The notes under the pieces are model-generated. The model was given only the letters and a program-made list of their open reading frames with translations. It was not told the DNA's origin and searched no databases. From Alcaligenaceae bacterium (GTDB lineage Bacteria > Pseudomonadota > Gammaproteobacteria > Burkholderiales > Burkholderiaceae_B), in contig JACCEP010000004.1 of assembly GCA_013416395.1 (NCBI GenBank), positions 308,833 through 372,832 on the forward strand: 64,000 nt of DNA. The letters are read 5' to 3'. Made by a program: the position numbers and the translations under genes. Below, piece by piece: positions 39,409 to 48,800 of this stretch. How positions within the stretch are numbered: position 1 is the stretch's first letter; each line of letters opens with the position of its first letter.

Positions 39409-40536
39409 ATGAAATCGACAGATTCGCTTAAATCGAAAGATTCGCTTAAATCGACAGATTCACTTAAATCAATAGATTTTTCGAAATATATAGACTTGCG
39501 TAGTGATACGGTTACCCGGCCCAGTGCAGGGATGAGAGCTGCCATGGCCGCCGCCGAAGTCGGTGACGATGTGATGGGTGATGATCCCACGGTTAACCTG
39601 TTACAGGAACGCGCCGCCGCACTCTTTAATTACGAATCTGCGCTCTTTGTACCTTCTGGCACGCAAAGCAACTTGCTTGCGCTCATGACCCACTGCGATA
39701 GGGGCGACGAGTTTATCGCAGGGCAAGAAGCACATCTTTACAAGTACGAAACGGGCGGCGCGGCTGTGCTGGGCAGCATTCAACCGCAGCCGATAGCTCA
39801 TGAGGCGGATGGCACGCTTTCGCTTGAAAACATCCTGCGTGCGATCAAGGCAGATGACGTTCACTTTAGCCGTACGCGATTGCTTGCATTAGAAAATACC
39901 TGGCAAGGCCGTGTGCTGCCTCTGGATTATGTGGCTTCAGCCACGGCGCTTGCACATGAAAAGGGCTTGTCCACACACCTTGATGGCGCCCGCGTCGTTC
40001 ATGTAGCGACAAAACTCGGCATCAGTTTGCCTGACGCTGTACAAGGGTTCGATAGCCTGTCGTTTTGTCTTTCCAAGGGCTTGGGTGCGCCTGTCGGCTC
40101 GCTTCTGTGCGGAACCGCAGAGTTTATTGGGCGCGCAAGGCGTTGGCGCAAAATGTTGGGGGGCGGTATGCGCCAGGCTGGCATTCTGGCTGCGGCAGGC
40201 TTGTATGCTTTGGATCATAATATTTTGCGCCTGCAAGAAGATCATGAGAAGGCCACCCGGCTTGCCAGCGGCCTTGCCGAGATTACGCAAATCACCGTGC
40301 GGCAGCCTGAGACCAATATGGTCTATGTTGATATTCCCGAGCCCAATTGTGCGGATCTTGCCGTCTTTCTAAGACGGTGCGGTATTTATGCCGGCATCGC
40401 ACCGACTACCCGTCTCGTAACGCATATGGACGTGACCGCAGCCGACATCGATGCAACCATCGCTGCGTTCAAAGAATTTTATTCAGAGGTGTTTAGCCGA
40501 AAAGCTCGCTGTGCGAACCAAGTCGAGCCAGTCTGA
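39409..40536 (+). CDS. L-threonine aldolase with repetitive N-terminal extension
   Basis: The core beginning at IDLRSDTVTRPSAGMRAAM and running to the end is a fold-type I PLP aldolase that splits threonine to glycine and acetaldehyde; SFCLSKGLGAPVGSLL contains the PLP lysine. In front of it is a serine/lysine-rich segment made of KSTDSL units, about 25 residues absent from usual threonine aldolases. The ATG at 39409 is preferred; another at 39388 overlaps the previous gene. Product is 375 residues. The 3' end overlaps the convergent yafQ-like gene by 44 bases. Confidence 0.88.
   Translation: MKSTDSLKSKDSLKSTDSLKSIDFSKYIDLRSDTVTRPSAGMRAAMAAAEVGDDVMGDDPTVNLLQERAAALFNYESALFVPSGTQSNLLALMTHCDRGDEFIAGQEAHLYKYETGGAAVLGSIQPQPIAHEADGTLSLENILRAIKADDVHFSRTRLLALENTWQGRVLPLDYVASATALAHEKGLSTHLDGARVVHVATKLGISLPDAVQGFDSLSFCLSKGLGAPVGSLLCGTAEFIGRARRWRKMLGGGMRQAGILAAAGLYALDHNILRLQEDHEKATRLASGLAEITQITVRQPETNMVYVDIPEPNCADLAVFLRRCGIYAGIAPTTRLVTHMDVTAADIDATIAAFKEFYSEVFSRKARCANQVEPV
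39412..39483. repeat. 18-bp tandem repeat in threonine aldolase gene
   Basis: Four units of 18 bases follow the ATG: AAATCGACAGATTCGCTT and variants with one to a few changes, the last unit diverged. Each encodes six residues (KSTDSL or a variant). The unit length is a multiple of three, so expansion keeps the frame. Confidence 0.9.
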
Positions 40537-40774
40537 GCGTGTCGGGATCAGACTTGCGGTAGATGAGTAGCAGATCAGGTTTGACATGGCATTCACGGTA
40601 GCCTGCCCAATCGCCGGACAGGTCATGATCGCGGTGCCGTGTTTCTAAGGGCTGGTCGGTTGCCAATAGAATTAACACTGACTTAAGCGTGTCATCGAGT
40701 GTGGCACGGTGTCGTCCTTTGGACTCACGCTTGTAATCTCGTTTGAAGGCCGATGAGCGATCAATCGTCCGCAT
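40493..40774 (-). CDS. yafQ: YafQ-like type II toxin (RelE family)
   Basis: The 93-residue protein has the YafQ pattern LETRHRDHDLSGDWAGYRECHVKPDLLLIYR with its catalytic histidines and aspartate, and ends SHSELF. YafQ is a ribosome-dependent mRNA nuclease. It overlaps the upstream antitoxin gene by 14 bases, so the two are co-translated. Its 3' end overlaps the convergent threonine aldolase gene. Confidence 0.88.
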   Translation of the reverse strand: MRTIDRSSAFKRDYKRESKGRHRATLDDTLKSVLILLATDQPLETRHRDHDLSGDWAGYRECHVKPDLLLIYRKSDPDTLRLARLGSHSELFG

Positions 40775-41027
40775 GCAGGTCAGTCATCAGTTCGTCAATG
40801 CTGGAAAACGTCTTTCCTTTACCTGCTTCTAGCTCGGCAATAGCTTTTTTTGTTTTGACGTTCGGTACCTTAACGTCGAAGGGGAGGCGGTGTTCGTCGG
40901 CGATGCGCAGCATTAGTAGACGGATTGCATCGGATATCGTTAACCCCATTGCTTCGAGCGCACAGGCAGCACGCTCCTTGGTGTCTGTGTCTATGCGAGC
41001 GCGGACGTAGGTGTCGGCGGTGCTCAT
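40761..41027 (-). CDS. dinJ: DinJ/RelB-type antitoxin
   Basis: This 88-residue protein begins with the DinJ ribbon-helix-helix (YVRARIDTDTKERAACALEAMGLTISDAIRLLMLRI in sections) and ends with an acidic tail (SIDELMTDLHADD) that would neutralise the toxin. It precedes the yafQ-like gene. The pair is likely autoregulated through the ribbon-helix-helix. Confidence 0.88.
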   Translation of the reverse strand: MSTADTYVRARIDTDTKERAACALEAMGLTISDAIRLLMLRIADEHRLPFDVKVPNVKTKKAIAELEAGKGKTFSSIDELMTDLHADD

Positions 41028-41251
41028 GGTGATTCTCCGAAAATGGCATATAAGACTAGATTGTAGTCACAATAGAACTACATTACAAGAAGCGCTTCAC
41101 TGTCGCGTCACTGTTGAAGCATCTGCGCGTGGTCGGTGTTCCGGGCATTTTCGCCTATTTCGGGTGGCGTTTAGCCCCGAGGCGCTCAAGCGCGCTGTGC
41201 TGCAAGCGCACAGTTGCAACAGCGCAACGTGCTCCATGCGTCAAACCAGGC

Positions 41252-41653
41252 TTAGTTTCCCGGCCAAATAAACTCCACCCGAATGCCACTGGGCTCGAAG
41301 CACATCATGTGCTTCGCAGGGCCTTGCCCCACTTGTTGCGGTGCAAACTCTATTGGCGTCCCACTTTTTTTGATACGCTCATGAACTTCATTTAATGAGG
41401 CTTCGCTTTCGACGAGTAATGCCAGATGATGCAGGCCCACATTGCTTTTTCTATCGAATGGCGTAGCTGGCAGCCCCTTTACTGCCCATAGCGTCAGCAC
41501 GACACTGCCGTCGCTCACAAAAATGGCTGGGTACTCATTATTTCTGCGCAACTCTTTCCATCCGAGAATGGAAACAAAAAAGGCCGCACTCTCTTCAAGT
41601 TTTGATACGGTGAGCCCGATGTGATTGGCGCCTTTGGTGATGGGTGTGGTCAT
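41252..41653 (-). CDS. VOC-family (glyoxalase/dioxygenase-like) protein
   Basis: From the ATG at 41653, preceded by GAGGGAATA, the 133-residue protein has two beta-alpha-beta-beta-beta modules with ligands expected at His11 (ANHIGLTVSKLEESAAFFV), the middle HHLALLV and the terminal Glu of RVEFIWPGN. Members bind a divalent metal and act on small carbonyls, aromatics or antibiotics. The substrate is not evident. Confidence 0.82.
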   Translation of the reverse strand: MTTPITKGANHIGLTVSKLEESAAFFVSILGWKELRRNNEYPAIFVSDGSVVLTLWAVKGLPATPFDRKSNVGLHHLALLVESEASLNEVHERIKKSGTPIEFAPQQVGQGPAKHMMCFEPSGIRVEFIWPGN

Positions 41654-41822
41654 TATTCCCTCATGCGTTGAGTCTGTTGTTGACCCAGCTGCACGCCTTG
41701 ATCTGACGTGCGAATTGGGCCAACTGCCCCACAGCACTGATTGAACAAAACCCACTATTCGCCGCTGTGGCGTATTCCATAAATCTCAATTTACAGCGTT
41801 TTGCGTTGGCGTGCCGTAATTG

Positions 41823-42680
41823 TCAGTCAAGTAACGCAGCATCCCATGCGGATACACGCTGGGTTTGTTCACCCAGGCCCTGTATACCCAACGTGACCGT
41901 ATCGCCATCTCGCAAATAGACGGGCGGCTTTTGGCCCAGACCTACTCCGGGTGGTGTGCCCGTAGAAATCAGGTCACCCGGATACAGCGTAGTGAACTGA
42001 CTGATGTAGTGAACCAGCGATGCAATGTTGAAAATCATTGTTCGCGTGTTGCCGTTCTGGTAGCGCTTTCCGTTGACGTCTAACCACATGTCGAGATTTT
42101 GCGGGTCGCCCACTTCATCAGCCGTTACGAGCCAGGGGCCGATCGGGCCGAACGTATCGCACCCCTTGCCCTTGTCCCAGGTGCCGCCACGCTCAAGTTG
42201 ATACTCACGCTCGGACACATCGTTGATCACGCAATAACCGGCCACGTATGACAAGGCGTCGTCCATCGATACATAGCGTGCCTTGGTGCCGATGATGACA
42301 CCAAGCTCGACTTCCCAGTCGGTTTTAGTGGATGTGCGTGGCAGCACAATGGGATCATTAGCACCTGAGGGTCGAGACCATTTGTTGAACAGAATGGGTT
42401 CCTCTGGCACGTCGGCTCCCGTCTCGGCAGCGTGATCGCTATAGTTCAGCCCAACGCACAAGAATTTGCCTGGGTTGCGCAGCGGCACACCAATACGCCC
42501 CGTGTCTGCGACCTTTGGCAGCGTGTTCGGGTCTATGGCACGCAAGGCAGCCAGACCAGCGGGTGAGAGGGTCTCGGCAGTGATGTCGTCGATCACTGAT
42601 GACAGGTCTCTGCAGATTCCGTTGCTATCGAGCATTGCCGGCTTTTCTTGACCCACTGGGCCAAAACGAAGAAGTTTCAT
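41823..42680 (-). CDS. Fumarylacetoacetate hydrolase-family protein, probable 2,4-diketo-3-deoxy-L-fuconate hydrolase
   Basis: The 285-residue protein has the FAH fold signature FLCVGLNYSDHAAETGADVPEEP, metal ligands around DWEVELGVIIG and YCVINDVSEREYQLERGGTWDKGKGCDTFGP in sections. This is the arrangement of diketo-deoxy sugar acid hydrolases. The gene starts 30 bases after an SDR of the 2-keto-3-deoxy-L-fuconate dehydrogenase type. Together they carry out the last two steps of non-phosphorylative L-fucose or L-rhamnose degradation, releasing pyruvate and lactate. The substrate is inferred. Confidence 0.8.
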   Translation of the reverse strand: MKLLRFGPVGQEKPAMLDSNGICRDLSSVIDDITAETLSPAGLAALRAIDPNTLPKVADTGRIGVPLRNPGKFLCVGLNYSDHAAETGADVPEEPILFNKWSRPSGANDPIVLPRTSTKTDWEVELGVIIGTKARYVSMDDALSYVAGYCVINDVSEREYQLERGGTWDKGKGCDTFGPIGPWLVTADEVGDPQNLDMWLDVNGKRYQNGNTRTMIFNIASLVHYISQFTTLYPGDLISTGTPPGVGLGQKPPVYLRDGDTVTLGIQGLGEQTQRVSAWDAALLD

Positions 42681-42710
42681 GTTTTTCTCCTGCTGAAATT
42701 AAAAATGACG

Positions 42711-43457
42711 TTAGTTTGACCAGCCACCATCGATGATCTGGGCTGTGCCCGTGGTGAATGCGGCCTCGTCAGAAGCCAGGTATGCCGCCAGTGCGGCTAT
42801 TTCAGCTGGCGAGCCAATGCGTCCCATGGGCTGGCGAGCGATAAACGCGTCGCGCACTTGCGCCACGGAAAGATTCTGTTCTTTTGCCTGGGCTTCAATA
42901 CGGCTGACCAGTGACGGGGATTCGATGGTGCCCGGGCAAATCGCATTACAACGAATTCCTGCGTTGACGAAATCGGCCGCAATGGCTTTCGTCAGCCCAA
43001 TGACGGCCGCCTTGGTGGTCGCGTATACAAAGCGGTTCGATACCCCCTTCAGACTGGATGCGACGGACGACATATTGACGATTGATCCGTGCTGTCTATC
43101 CAGCATGCCTGGCAATACCGCACGGCACATTTCGTACATGGACGATACGTTCAGTTCGAACGAAAAGTCCCACGCCTCGCGGCTGCACTCCAATATGGAG
43201 CCACTGTCGACGAAGCCCGCGCAGTTGAACAGCACGTCGATGCGATCTAGGCTTTGAACCAGCGCATTGATTGCCTTGGTATCGGTGACATCCAGGCGTA
43301 ATGTCTCGCACCCCTGTAGCCCTTGCAGGGCAGATTCATTGATGTCGGTAGCGATGACTCGTGCCCCTTCCTGCTGGAAGCGCAGCGCTGTTGCTCTGCC
43401 AATTCCGTTTCCTGCCGCCGTCACCAATGCGACTTTGTTTACCAGACGTCCCGTCAT
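42711..43457 (-). CDS. SDR-family oxidoreductase, probable 2-keto-3-deoxy-L-fuconate dehydrogenase
   Basis: This 248-residue short-chain dehydrogenase has the dinucleotide site TAAGNGIG at 13-20, NCAG at 78-81 and the catalytic Tyr145-X3-Lys149 (YATTK). The strings FNCAGFVDSGSILEC, DFSFELN, RCNAICPGTIESPSL and ending DGGWSN are strongly like the 2-keto-3-deoxy-L-fuconate dehydrogenase group. It is the first gene of the minus-strand pair and is divergent from the IclR gene. Confidence 0.85.
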   Translation of the reverse strand: MTGRLVNKVALVTAAGNGIGRATALRFQQEGARVIATDINESALQGLQGCETLRLDVTDTKAINALVQSLDRIDVLFNCAGFVDSGSILECSREAWDFSFELNVSSMYEMCRAVLPGMLDRQHGSIVNMSSVASSLKGVSNRFVYATTKAAVIGLTKAIAADFVNAGIRCNAICPGTIESPSLVSRIEAQAKEQNLSVAQVRDAFIARQPMGRIGSPAEIAALAAYLASDEAAFTTGTAQIIDGGWSN

Positions 43458-43632
43458 GATGCTCCTTGATTTATCGACAATCGGTCAGACTCATTCCACA
43501 AAAAAGCCTGCTCGCTGACCGACCGCGCATGCATGGCTACTACCGCTACTTATTCTGGGTATACATTCAAATTATGTTTTGTAGATAAAATAGAATTTCT
43601 TATTTGGTATGAGAGAATGATATCGATAAAAA

Positions 43633-43725
43633 CCTATTAGAAATAGGACTGTTTATGGATATTGGGTAAGTGATTACCCGTATTTATAGTAAATACCCTA
43701 ATAAAATTGTCCGATTCAATTTTAT
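43633..43725. promoter_or_regulatory. Cluster of inverted repeats between SDR and IclR genes
   Basis: The 350-base A+T-rich gap 43458-43807 contains four perfect inverted repeats close together: CCTATT-AGA-AATAGG (43633-43647), GGGTAA-GTGA-TTACCC (43664-43679), GTATTTA-TAG-TAAATAC (43680-43696) and ATAAAATTG-N7-CAATTTTAT (43701-43725). They are likely operator sites for the neighbouring IclR protein or others. No gene was seen in the gap. Confidence 0.55.
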
Positions 43726-43807
43726 ATGTAAAATAATTGTTTTACTTAATAAATAAAATAGGCAAAAGGGGCTTAATGTCCTCGCCTTTTTTCACAGAAA
43801 ACATTCA

Positions 43808-44632
43808 ATGAACCCAAATTCAGACTGCCTGCCGCCCTCAGCGCCGCAGGGTGATACAGCGACGCGTTACAACGCGCCCGCCCTGGAAAAGGGGCTAGAT
43901 ATACTCGAAGCGCTCAGTGGTTCGTCAGAGGGCTACACCCTAAATCAACTGGCTAAGGCAGTGGATCGCAACGTCAGCCAGATATTTCGCATGGTGGTTG
44001 TCATGCAGCGACGTGGCTATATCCAAGCCGACGACAATGACCGCTATACGCTGACGCTTAAAATGCTTCGCCTCGCACACCAGCAACCGCCCATAAAACG
44101 CATTACACAGGCGGCGTTGCCCTTGCTCAACGAGCTGTCCGAACGTACGCGGCAGTCTTGTCATCTGGCCGTGTATGAGCAGGGTCGAATGGTCGTGGTG
44201 GCGCAAGTAGACAGCCCTGAACGATGGTCCTTCGGATTGAAGCTGGGTTCGCTTATGGGTCTGACAGACACGTCTTCCGGGCATGTGATGCTTTCGTATC
44301 AGGATGAGATCGGGCGATCGCGCATGCTTAACAACCATATCAAGATTGAAGGCGAGCTTGAAATGGATCCCGGGCACCTGTTTTCGCTGCTGGCCGACGT
44401 ACGACGCGTTGGCCATTCTGTCATGCCCAGCATACAGATCCAGGGGGTCACCAACGTGGCGTTTCCGGTTCGGGGCCTGGGGCAGCAGGTCGTTGCTGCA
44501 ATCAACGTACCTTATATCGCCCGCATCGATGGTGGGCCATGCCCTTCCATTGAGCAAGTAAAACTGGTGCAAATGGACATATGCAGGCGACTGTCACACC
44601 AGTTGGGGGCTGACGATACCTCGGAGTCATAG
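43808..44632 (+). CDS. IclR-family transcriptional regulator
   Basis: The 274-residue protein has an N-terminal winged helix (ALEKGLDILEALSGSSEGYTLNQLAKAVDRNVSQIFRMV in sections) and a C-terminal IclR effector domain containing QSCHLAVYEQGRMVVVAQVD. It is divergent from the SDR-FAH pair and would control it in response to a sugar acid intermediate. The palindrome-rich gap in front also supports this. A strong ribosome site was not seen. Confidence 0.92.
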   Translation: MNPNSDCLPPSAPQGDTATRYNAPALEKGLDILEALSGSSEGYTLNQLAKAVDRNVSQIFRMVVVMQRRGYIQADDNDRYTLTLKMLRLAHQQPPIKRITQAALPLLNELSERTRQSCHLAVYEQGRMVVVAQVDSPERWSFGLKLGSLMGLTDTSSGHVMLSYQDEIGRSRMLNNHIKIEGELEMDPGHLFSLLADVRRVGHSVMPSIQIQGVTNVAFPVRGLGQQVVAAINVPYIARIDGGPCPSIEQVKLVQMDICRRLSHQLGADDTSES

Positions 44633-44721
44633 CGCCACGTATTTCGGGCTACCAAATTCTTCACAGCAGTACACTGGTTTATCAGAATGATGAACACTGA
44701 ATCAGCGGGAGTACCTGCAAA

Positions 44722-45738
44722 ATGACACATAACCGCAACCAAATGGTCACACTCGCCAGGCGGCCACAAGGCAAGCCCAAGCGCGAAGACTTTCTGCTGG
44801 TAGAAGCCGAGATCCCTAAACCGGCAGATGGCGAGATGCTTATACAAACGCTGTACTTGTCGGTTGACCCTGGCATGCGCGGCATGATGGAAGCGCCCAA
44901 GTCGTATTCACCCGGCTTTAAAGTGGGGCAGCCACTTACCGGCCGTTCTGTCGGCCGCGTTGTCGTGTCGCGCCATGCAGATTTCGCCGTGGGCGATTTC
45001 GTCTATGAGCGACTGCCCTGGCAGCATTACTCTGTTTCCGACGGTCGCAAGGCCAAGAAGGTGGATCCCAACGTCGCGCCGCTGTCCACGTATCTGGGCG
45101 TGGTTGGTGTACCGGGCTTCTGCGCCTACTTCGGGCTTAAAGAAATCGGAAAGCCTCGCGCTGGCGAAACCGTGGTTGTTTCTGGTGCCTCGGGTGCTGT
45201 CGGCATGACGGCAGTGCAACTGGCAAAGCTCGAAAGCTGTCGGGTGGTGGGCATCGCTGGCGGTGCAGAGAAGGTGGCCTACCTGCGCGATGAACTCGGG
45301 CTAGACGCGGTCGTCAACTACCACGCCACCGATGACTTGCGCACAGCGCTAGGCCAGGCTTGCCCAGACGGAATCGACGTGTATTTCGATAATGTTGGCG
45401 GTGATATCACTCAGGCCGCGCTGTCGCTGATCAACCACCACGCACGCATTGTTATCTGCGGGCAAACTTCGCAATACAACCACCCGTCAGAAAGCGGCAA
45501 GTTTGCGCCAGAACTGTTGATCCAGAAAAGCGCGCTGATGCAGGGCTTTGTGGTGTACGACTACGAAGATCGCAACGATGAAGCCGTCGCCCGTCTTGGT
45601 CAACTGATCAAGGAAGGCAGGCTGCAGCATCGCGAAAACATCATAGAGGGGCTAGAAAACGCACCTCAGGCATTTATTGATTTATTCGATGGCAAAAGCT
45701 TTGGTAAGCAACTCGTGCAGCTTGTGCAAACGACGTAG
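44722..45738 (+). CDS. NADP-dependent MDR reductase (CurA/leukotriene B4 reductase type)
   Basis: The 338-residue protein has the prostaglandin-reductase-like opening NRNQMVTLARRPQGKPKREDF and LYLSVDPGMRGMM, then the cofactor site VVSGASGAVGMTAVQLAKL. Members reduce the double bond of enones and other electrophiles using NADPH and carry no zinc. GGGAG precedes the ATG. The caspase-hydrolase gene starts 115 bases downstream. Confidence 0.9.
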   Translation: MTHNRNQMVTLARRPQGKPKREDFLLVEAEIPKPADGEMLIQTLYLSVDPGMRGMMEAPKSYSPGFKVGQPLTGRSVGRVVVSRHADFAVGDFVYERLPWQHYSVSDGRKAKKVDPNVAPLSTYLGVVGVPGFCAYFGLKEIGKPRAGETVVVSGASGAVGMTAVQLAKLESCRVVGIAGGAEKVAYLRDELGLDAVVNYHATDDLRTALGQACPDGIDVYFDNVGGDITQAALSLINHHARIVICGQTSQYNHPSESGKFAPELLIQKSALMQGFVVYDYEDRNDEAVARLGQLIKEGRLQHRENIIEGLENAPQAFIDLFDGKSFGKQLVQLVQTT

Positions 45739-45852
45739 TAGTGCCCCGATGCATGACATATGAAGACGATATCGTAAGGGTGTTGACAACCTGAGAAAAG
45801 ACACCTACCTTGATTCTGGCAGCTTGAGTTTCCTAACGCAGAGGACACGGGC

Positions 45853-48800
45853 ATGGCACGAACCGTCTACGCGCTTGTGGTTGGCATTGATAAATACCCC
45901 GCACCCGTACCGTCTTTGGCTGGGTGTGTAAACGACATCGAAGCGTTTGAGGCGTTCCTGCATGCGTCAGCGTCGACCGAGGGGGCACAGATCGAGATCA
46001 GGAAGCTCGTAGACCAACAGGCGACACGCGCAAATATCATTGCAGGTTTCGTCGAACACCTGAGCCGCGCCGGCTCTGATGACGTGGCGGTGTTCTACTA
46101 CAGTGGTCACGGTTCTCAAGAGTTCACGCCGCCCGAATTCAGTTACCTTGAACCAGATGGCCTGGACGAGACACTGGTGTGTTACGACAGTCGCCAGCCA
46201 GGCCAGTATGATCTGGCCGACAAAGAACTCGCCAAACTCATTGCCCATGTATCCAGGAATAATCCGCACGTTTTGGTTGTCCTCGATGCCTGCCACTCGG
46301 GCTCCGGAACTCGGGCAGTTAGCGAAGCGTTGCAACTGCGAGTGCGTCACGCGCCCGCCGATACGCGATTGCGCGATGCCAAGACCTTTCTGGTAACGCC
46401 CCATGAAGTTTCGCAGCTGGGCGCGCAGGGCTTTGATGGGCGTGCCAGTAAGCACTGGCTGTTGATACCAAACGGTCGTCATGTCGTCCTTTCTGCCTGC
46501 CAAGACGATGAGGAAGCCAAGGAAACATGGGCTGAAGGGCAAGTACGTGGCTGCTTTTCTAGCGCTTTGATGCAGGCTGTTCAGTCGTCAGGCGATGCGA
46601 TTACCTATCGCGACGTATTCAAGCGCACGAGCGCGCTCGTGCGTCTTCGCAGTAGCCGGCAATCGCCGGTAATTCGTGTCACCAACGTCCAAGACCTCGA
46701 CCGACCGTGGTTAGGTGGCGCAATTGGTCGACACGCGGCATACTTCACCGTTTCGTACGACCGTAAGGCTGGCTGGTTGATCGATGGCGGTGCGGTGCAC
46801 GGCATAGCGCCAGTAACCGAAAACGAGACTACCGTCCTCAGGGTCTTCCCGTTTGGCACGTCGTCCGAAGCACTTGCTGACGTCACTCGTGCGATCGGTC
46901 TGGCCACGGTGTTAGAACGCTACCCTGGAAAGAGTAGGGTTGTGCTCACACTCGATAGTGTGGAACCCGATCCTGAACTGACCTACAAGGCCGTCACCAT
47001 CAGCCTTCCGATTGCGCCGTTGGGTGTCCAGATCTGCGGCGAGGCAATCGCGGTCGCGAGGCTGCGCACGGCGCTCACCGACGGGGTGCGCGGGAGGCGC
47101 TCGATATTTACGGTGGAGGAGAGCAAAAAGGCGCCAGAGCTGCGTGTTACCGCGACGCAGAACGGCTATACCATCGCTCGTATTGACGATACGGGTGATC
47201 TCGTGAGCGAGGTGAGCGGTACCGACGATGCGAGTGTCTGGCTCGTCGTCGAACGACTGGAGCACATCGCTCGATGGCTGCGCGTGGCGGCACTCGATAA
47301 CCCGGCAAGCGCGCTACCGCGCGATGCGGTAGCACTCGAGGTTTTCACTGTCGACGATAACGGAAACGCAACCCTGGTATCAGCTGAGCTTGCCCAGCAA
47401 CCGATCCGGTTGAATTACCACCTGCGCGACGGGGAGCGCATCGCGCCACGGTTCAGACTGCGCGTTACCAATCGATCTGCGCGCCGACTTTTCTGCCTGC
47501 TTCTCGACTTGCCGGACACCTTCGGCATCTTCACCGGCCTGCTGTCGGGCTGGATTGAGCCTGGCTGCGAAGCCTGGGCCACCTTCACGAATAGCGACGG
47601 TGTCCTCGATCCGAACATCCCGCTCACGATCCCCGACCACCTCGTCGATCAAGGTAAGACCGAATTGCAGGACATTCTCGCATTGATCGCGAGCACGGAG
47701 GAGTGCGATCCCGCATTGCTTTATCAGGACGATCTGGACGTACGCTACGTGCAGCCCCCAACCGCGAGCAGGGGTGTAGCATTCGATAACACGCTGCAGA
47801 ACATGCTGGGCCGGGTCCAGTCGCGCCATGCGGGGCAGGCACAGGCCAGGGTAATTGCCGACTGGATCTCGACAGCAGTGACGCTCGTCGTGCACTGTCC
47901 TCACGACGGTGTCGCGATTCCTCCGGTCGGCGAACTCGCTCAGTTGCTGCCGGGGGTTTCAGTCTTGGGTCATCCTGCGTTCCGGGCTACTGTCAGGTTG
48001 GCGAGTTCGCTTTCGACCAGCCGTGATCCCACGCTAAGACCGGTCCGTTCCCTACCCCCATGGCTCGTGGATGACCCCACCGTGGTTCAGCCGTTTGCGC
48101 TGTCGACAAGTCGTGGCCAAAGTGGTGTACTTGACGTGTTACAGATCGAAGGCTTCACTCACGAGAACGCACAGGCTGTCACGCCCGACGCGCCACTCCA
48201 GTTGCGTGTCACCGCACAACTGGCGGCTAACGAACATGTGCTCCCAGTGAGCCTCGAAGGCGAGTTCATCCTTCCTCTGGGGTGGTCAGAGTCGCATGAC
48301 GGGCAGGTCACGATTCATCTAGAACGTCTGCCCGACCCGAACGCCAGGTCGCTACTCGGTGCGATCTGCATCTATTTTAAGAAGGTGGTTTCAGAGCGGC
48401 TTGGCACCGCGTACACCTATCCCCTGCTTACAATGACGCGGGTTGAAGAAGGCAAACTCCTGCGCGAGCCTGATGAACAACGCATTCGCGCAAGCGTGAC
48501 AACTGCAAAGAAGATCGTTCTCTACGTTCACGGCATCATAGGCGACACCGAACGGATGGCGTTCAGCGCCTACTCCGAAGGCGTGCCCGCGAACGTCCAA
48601 CCGCTTGGTAGTAACTTCGACCTCGTCCTGGCGTTCGACTACGAGAACCTGAACACCTCGATAGAACAGACAGCACGCGATCTGAAGCAGCGGCTCGAAA
48701 GTGTTGGTCTGGGGTCGGATCATGGCAAAACGCTGTGCATTGTGGCGCACTCTATGGGCGGGCTGGCCGCCCGTTGGTTCATTGAGCGGGAAGGAGGCTG

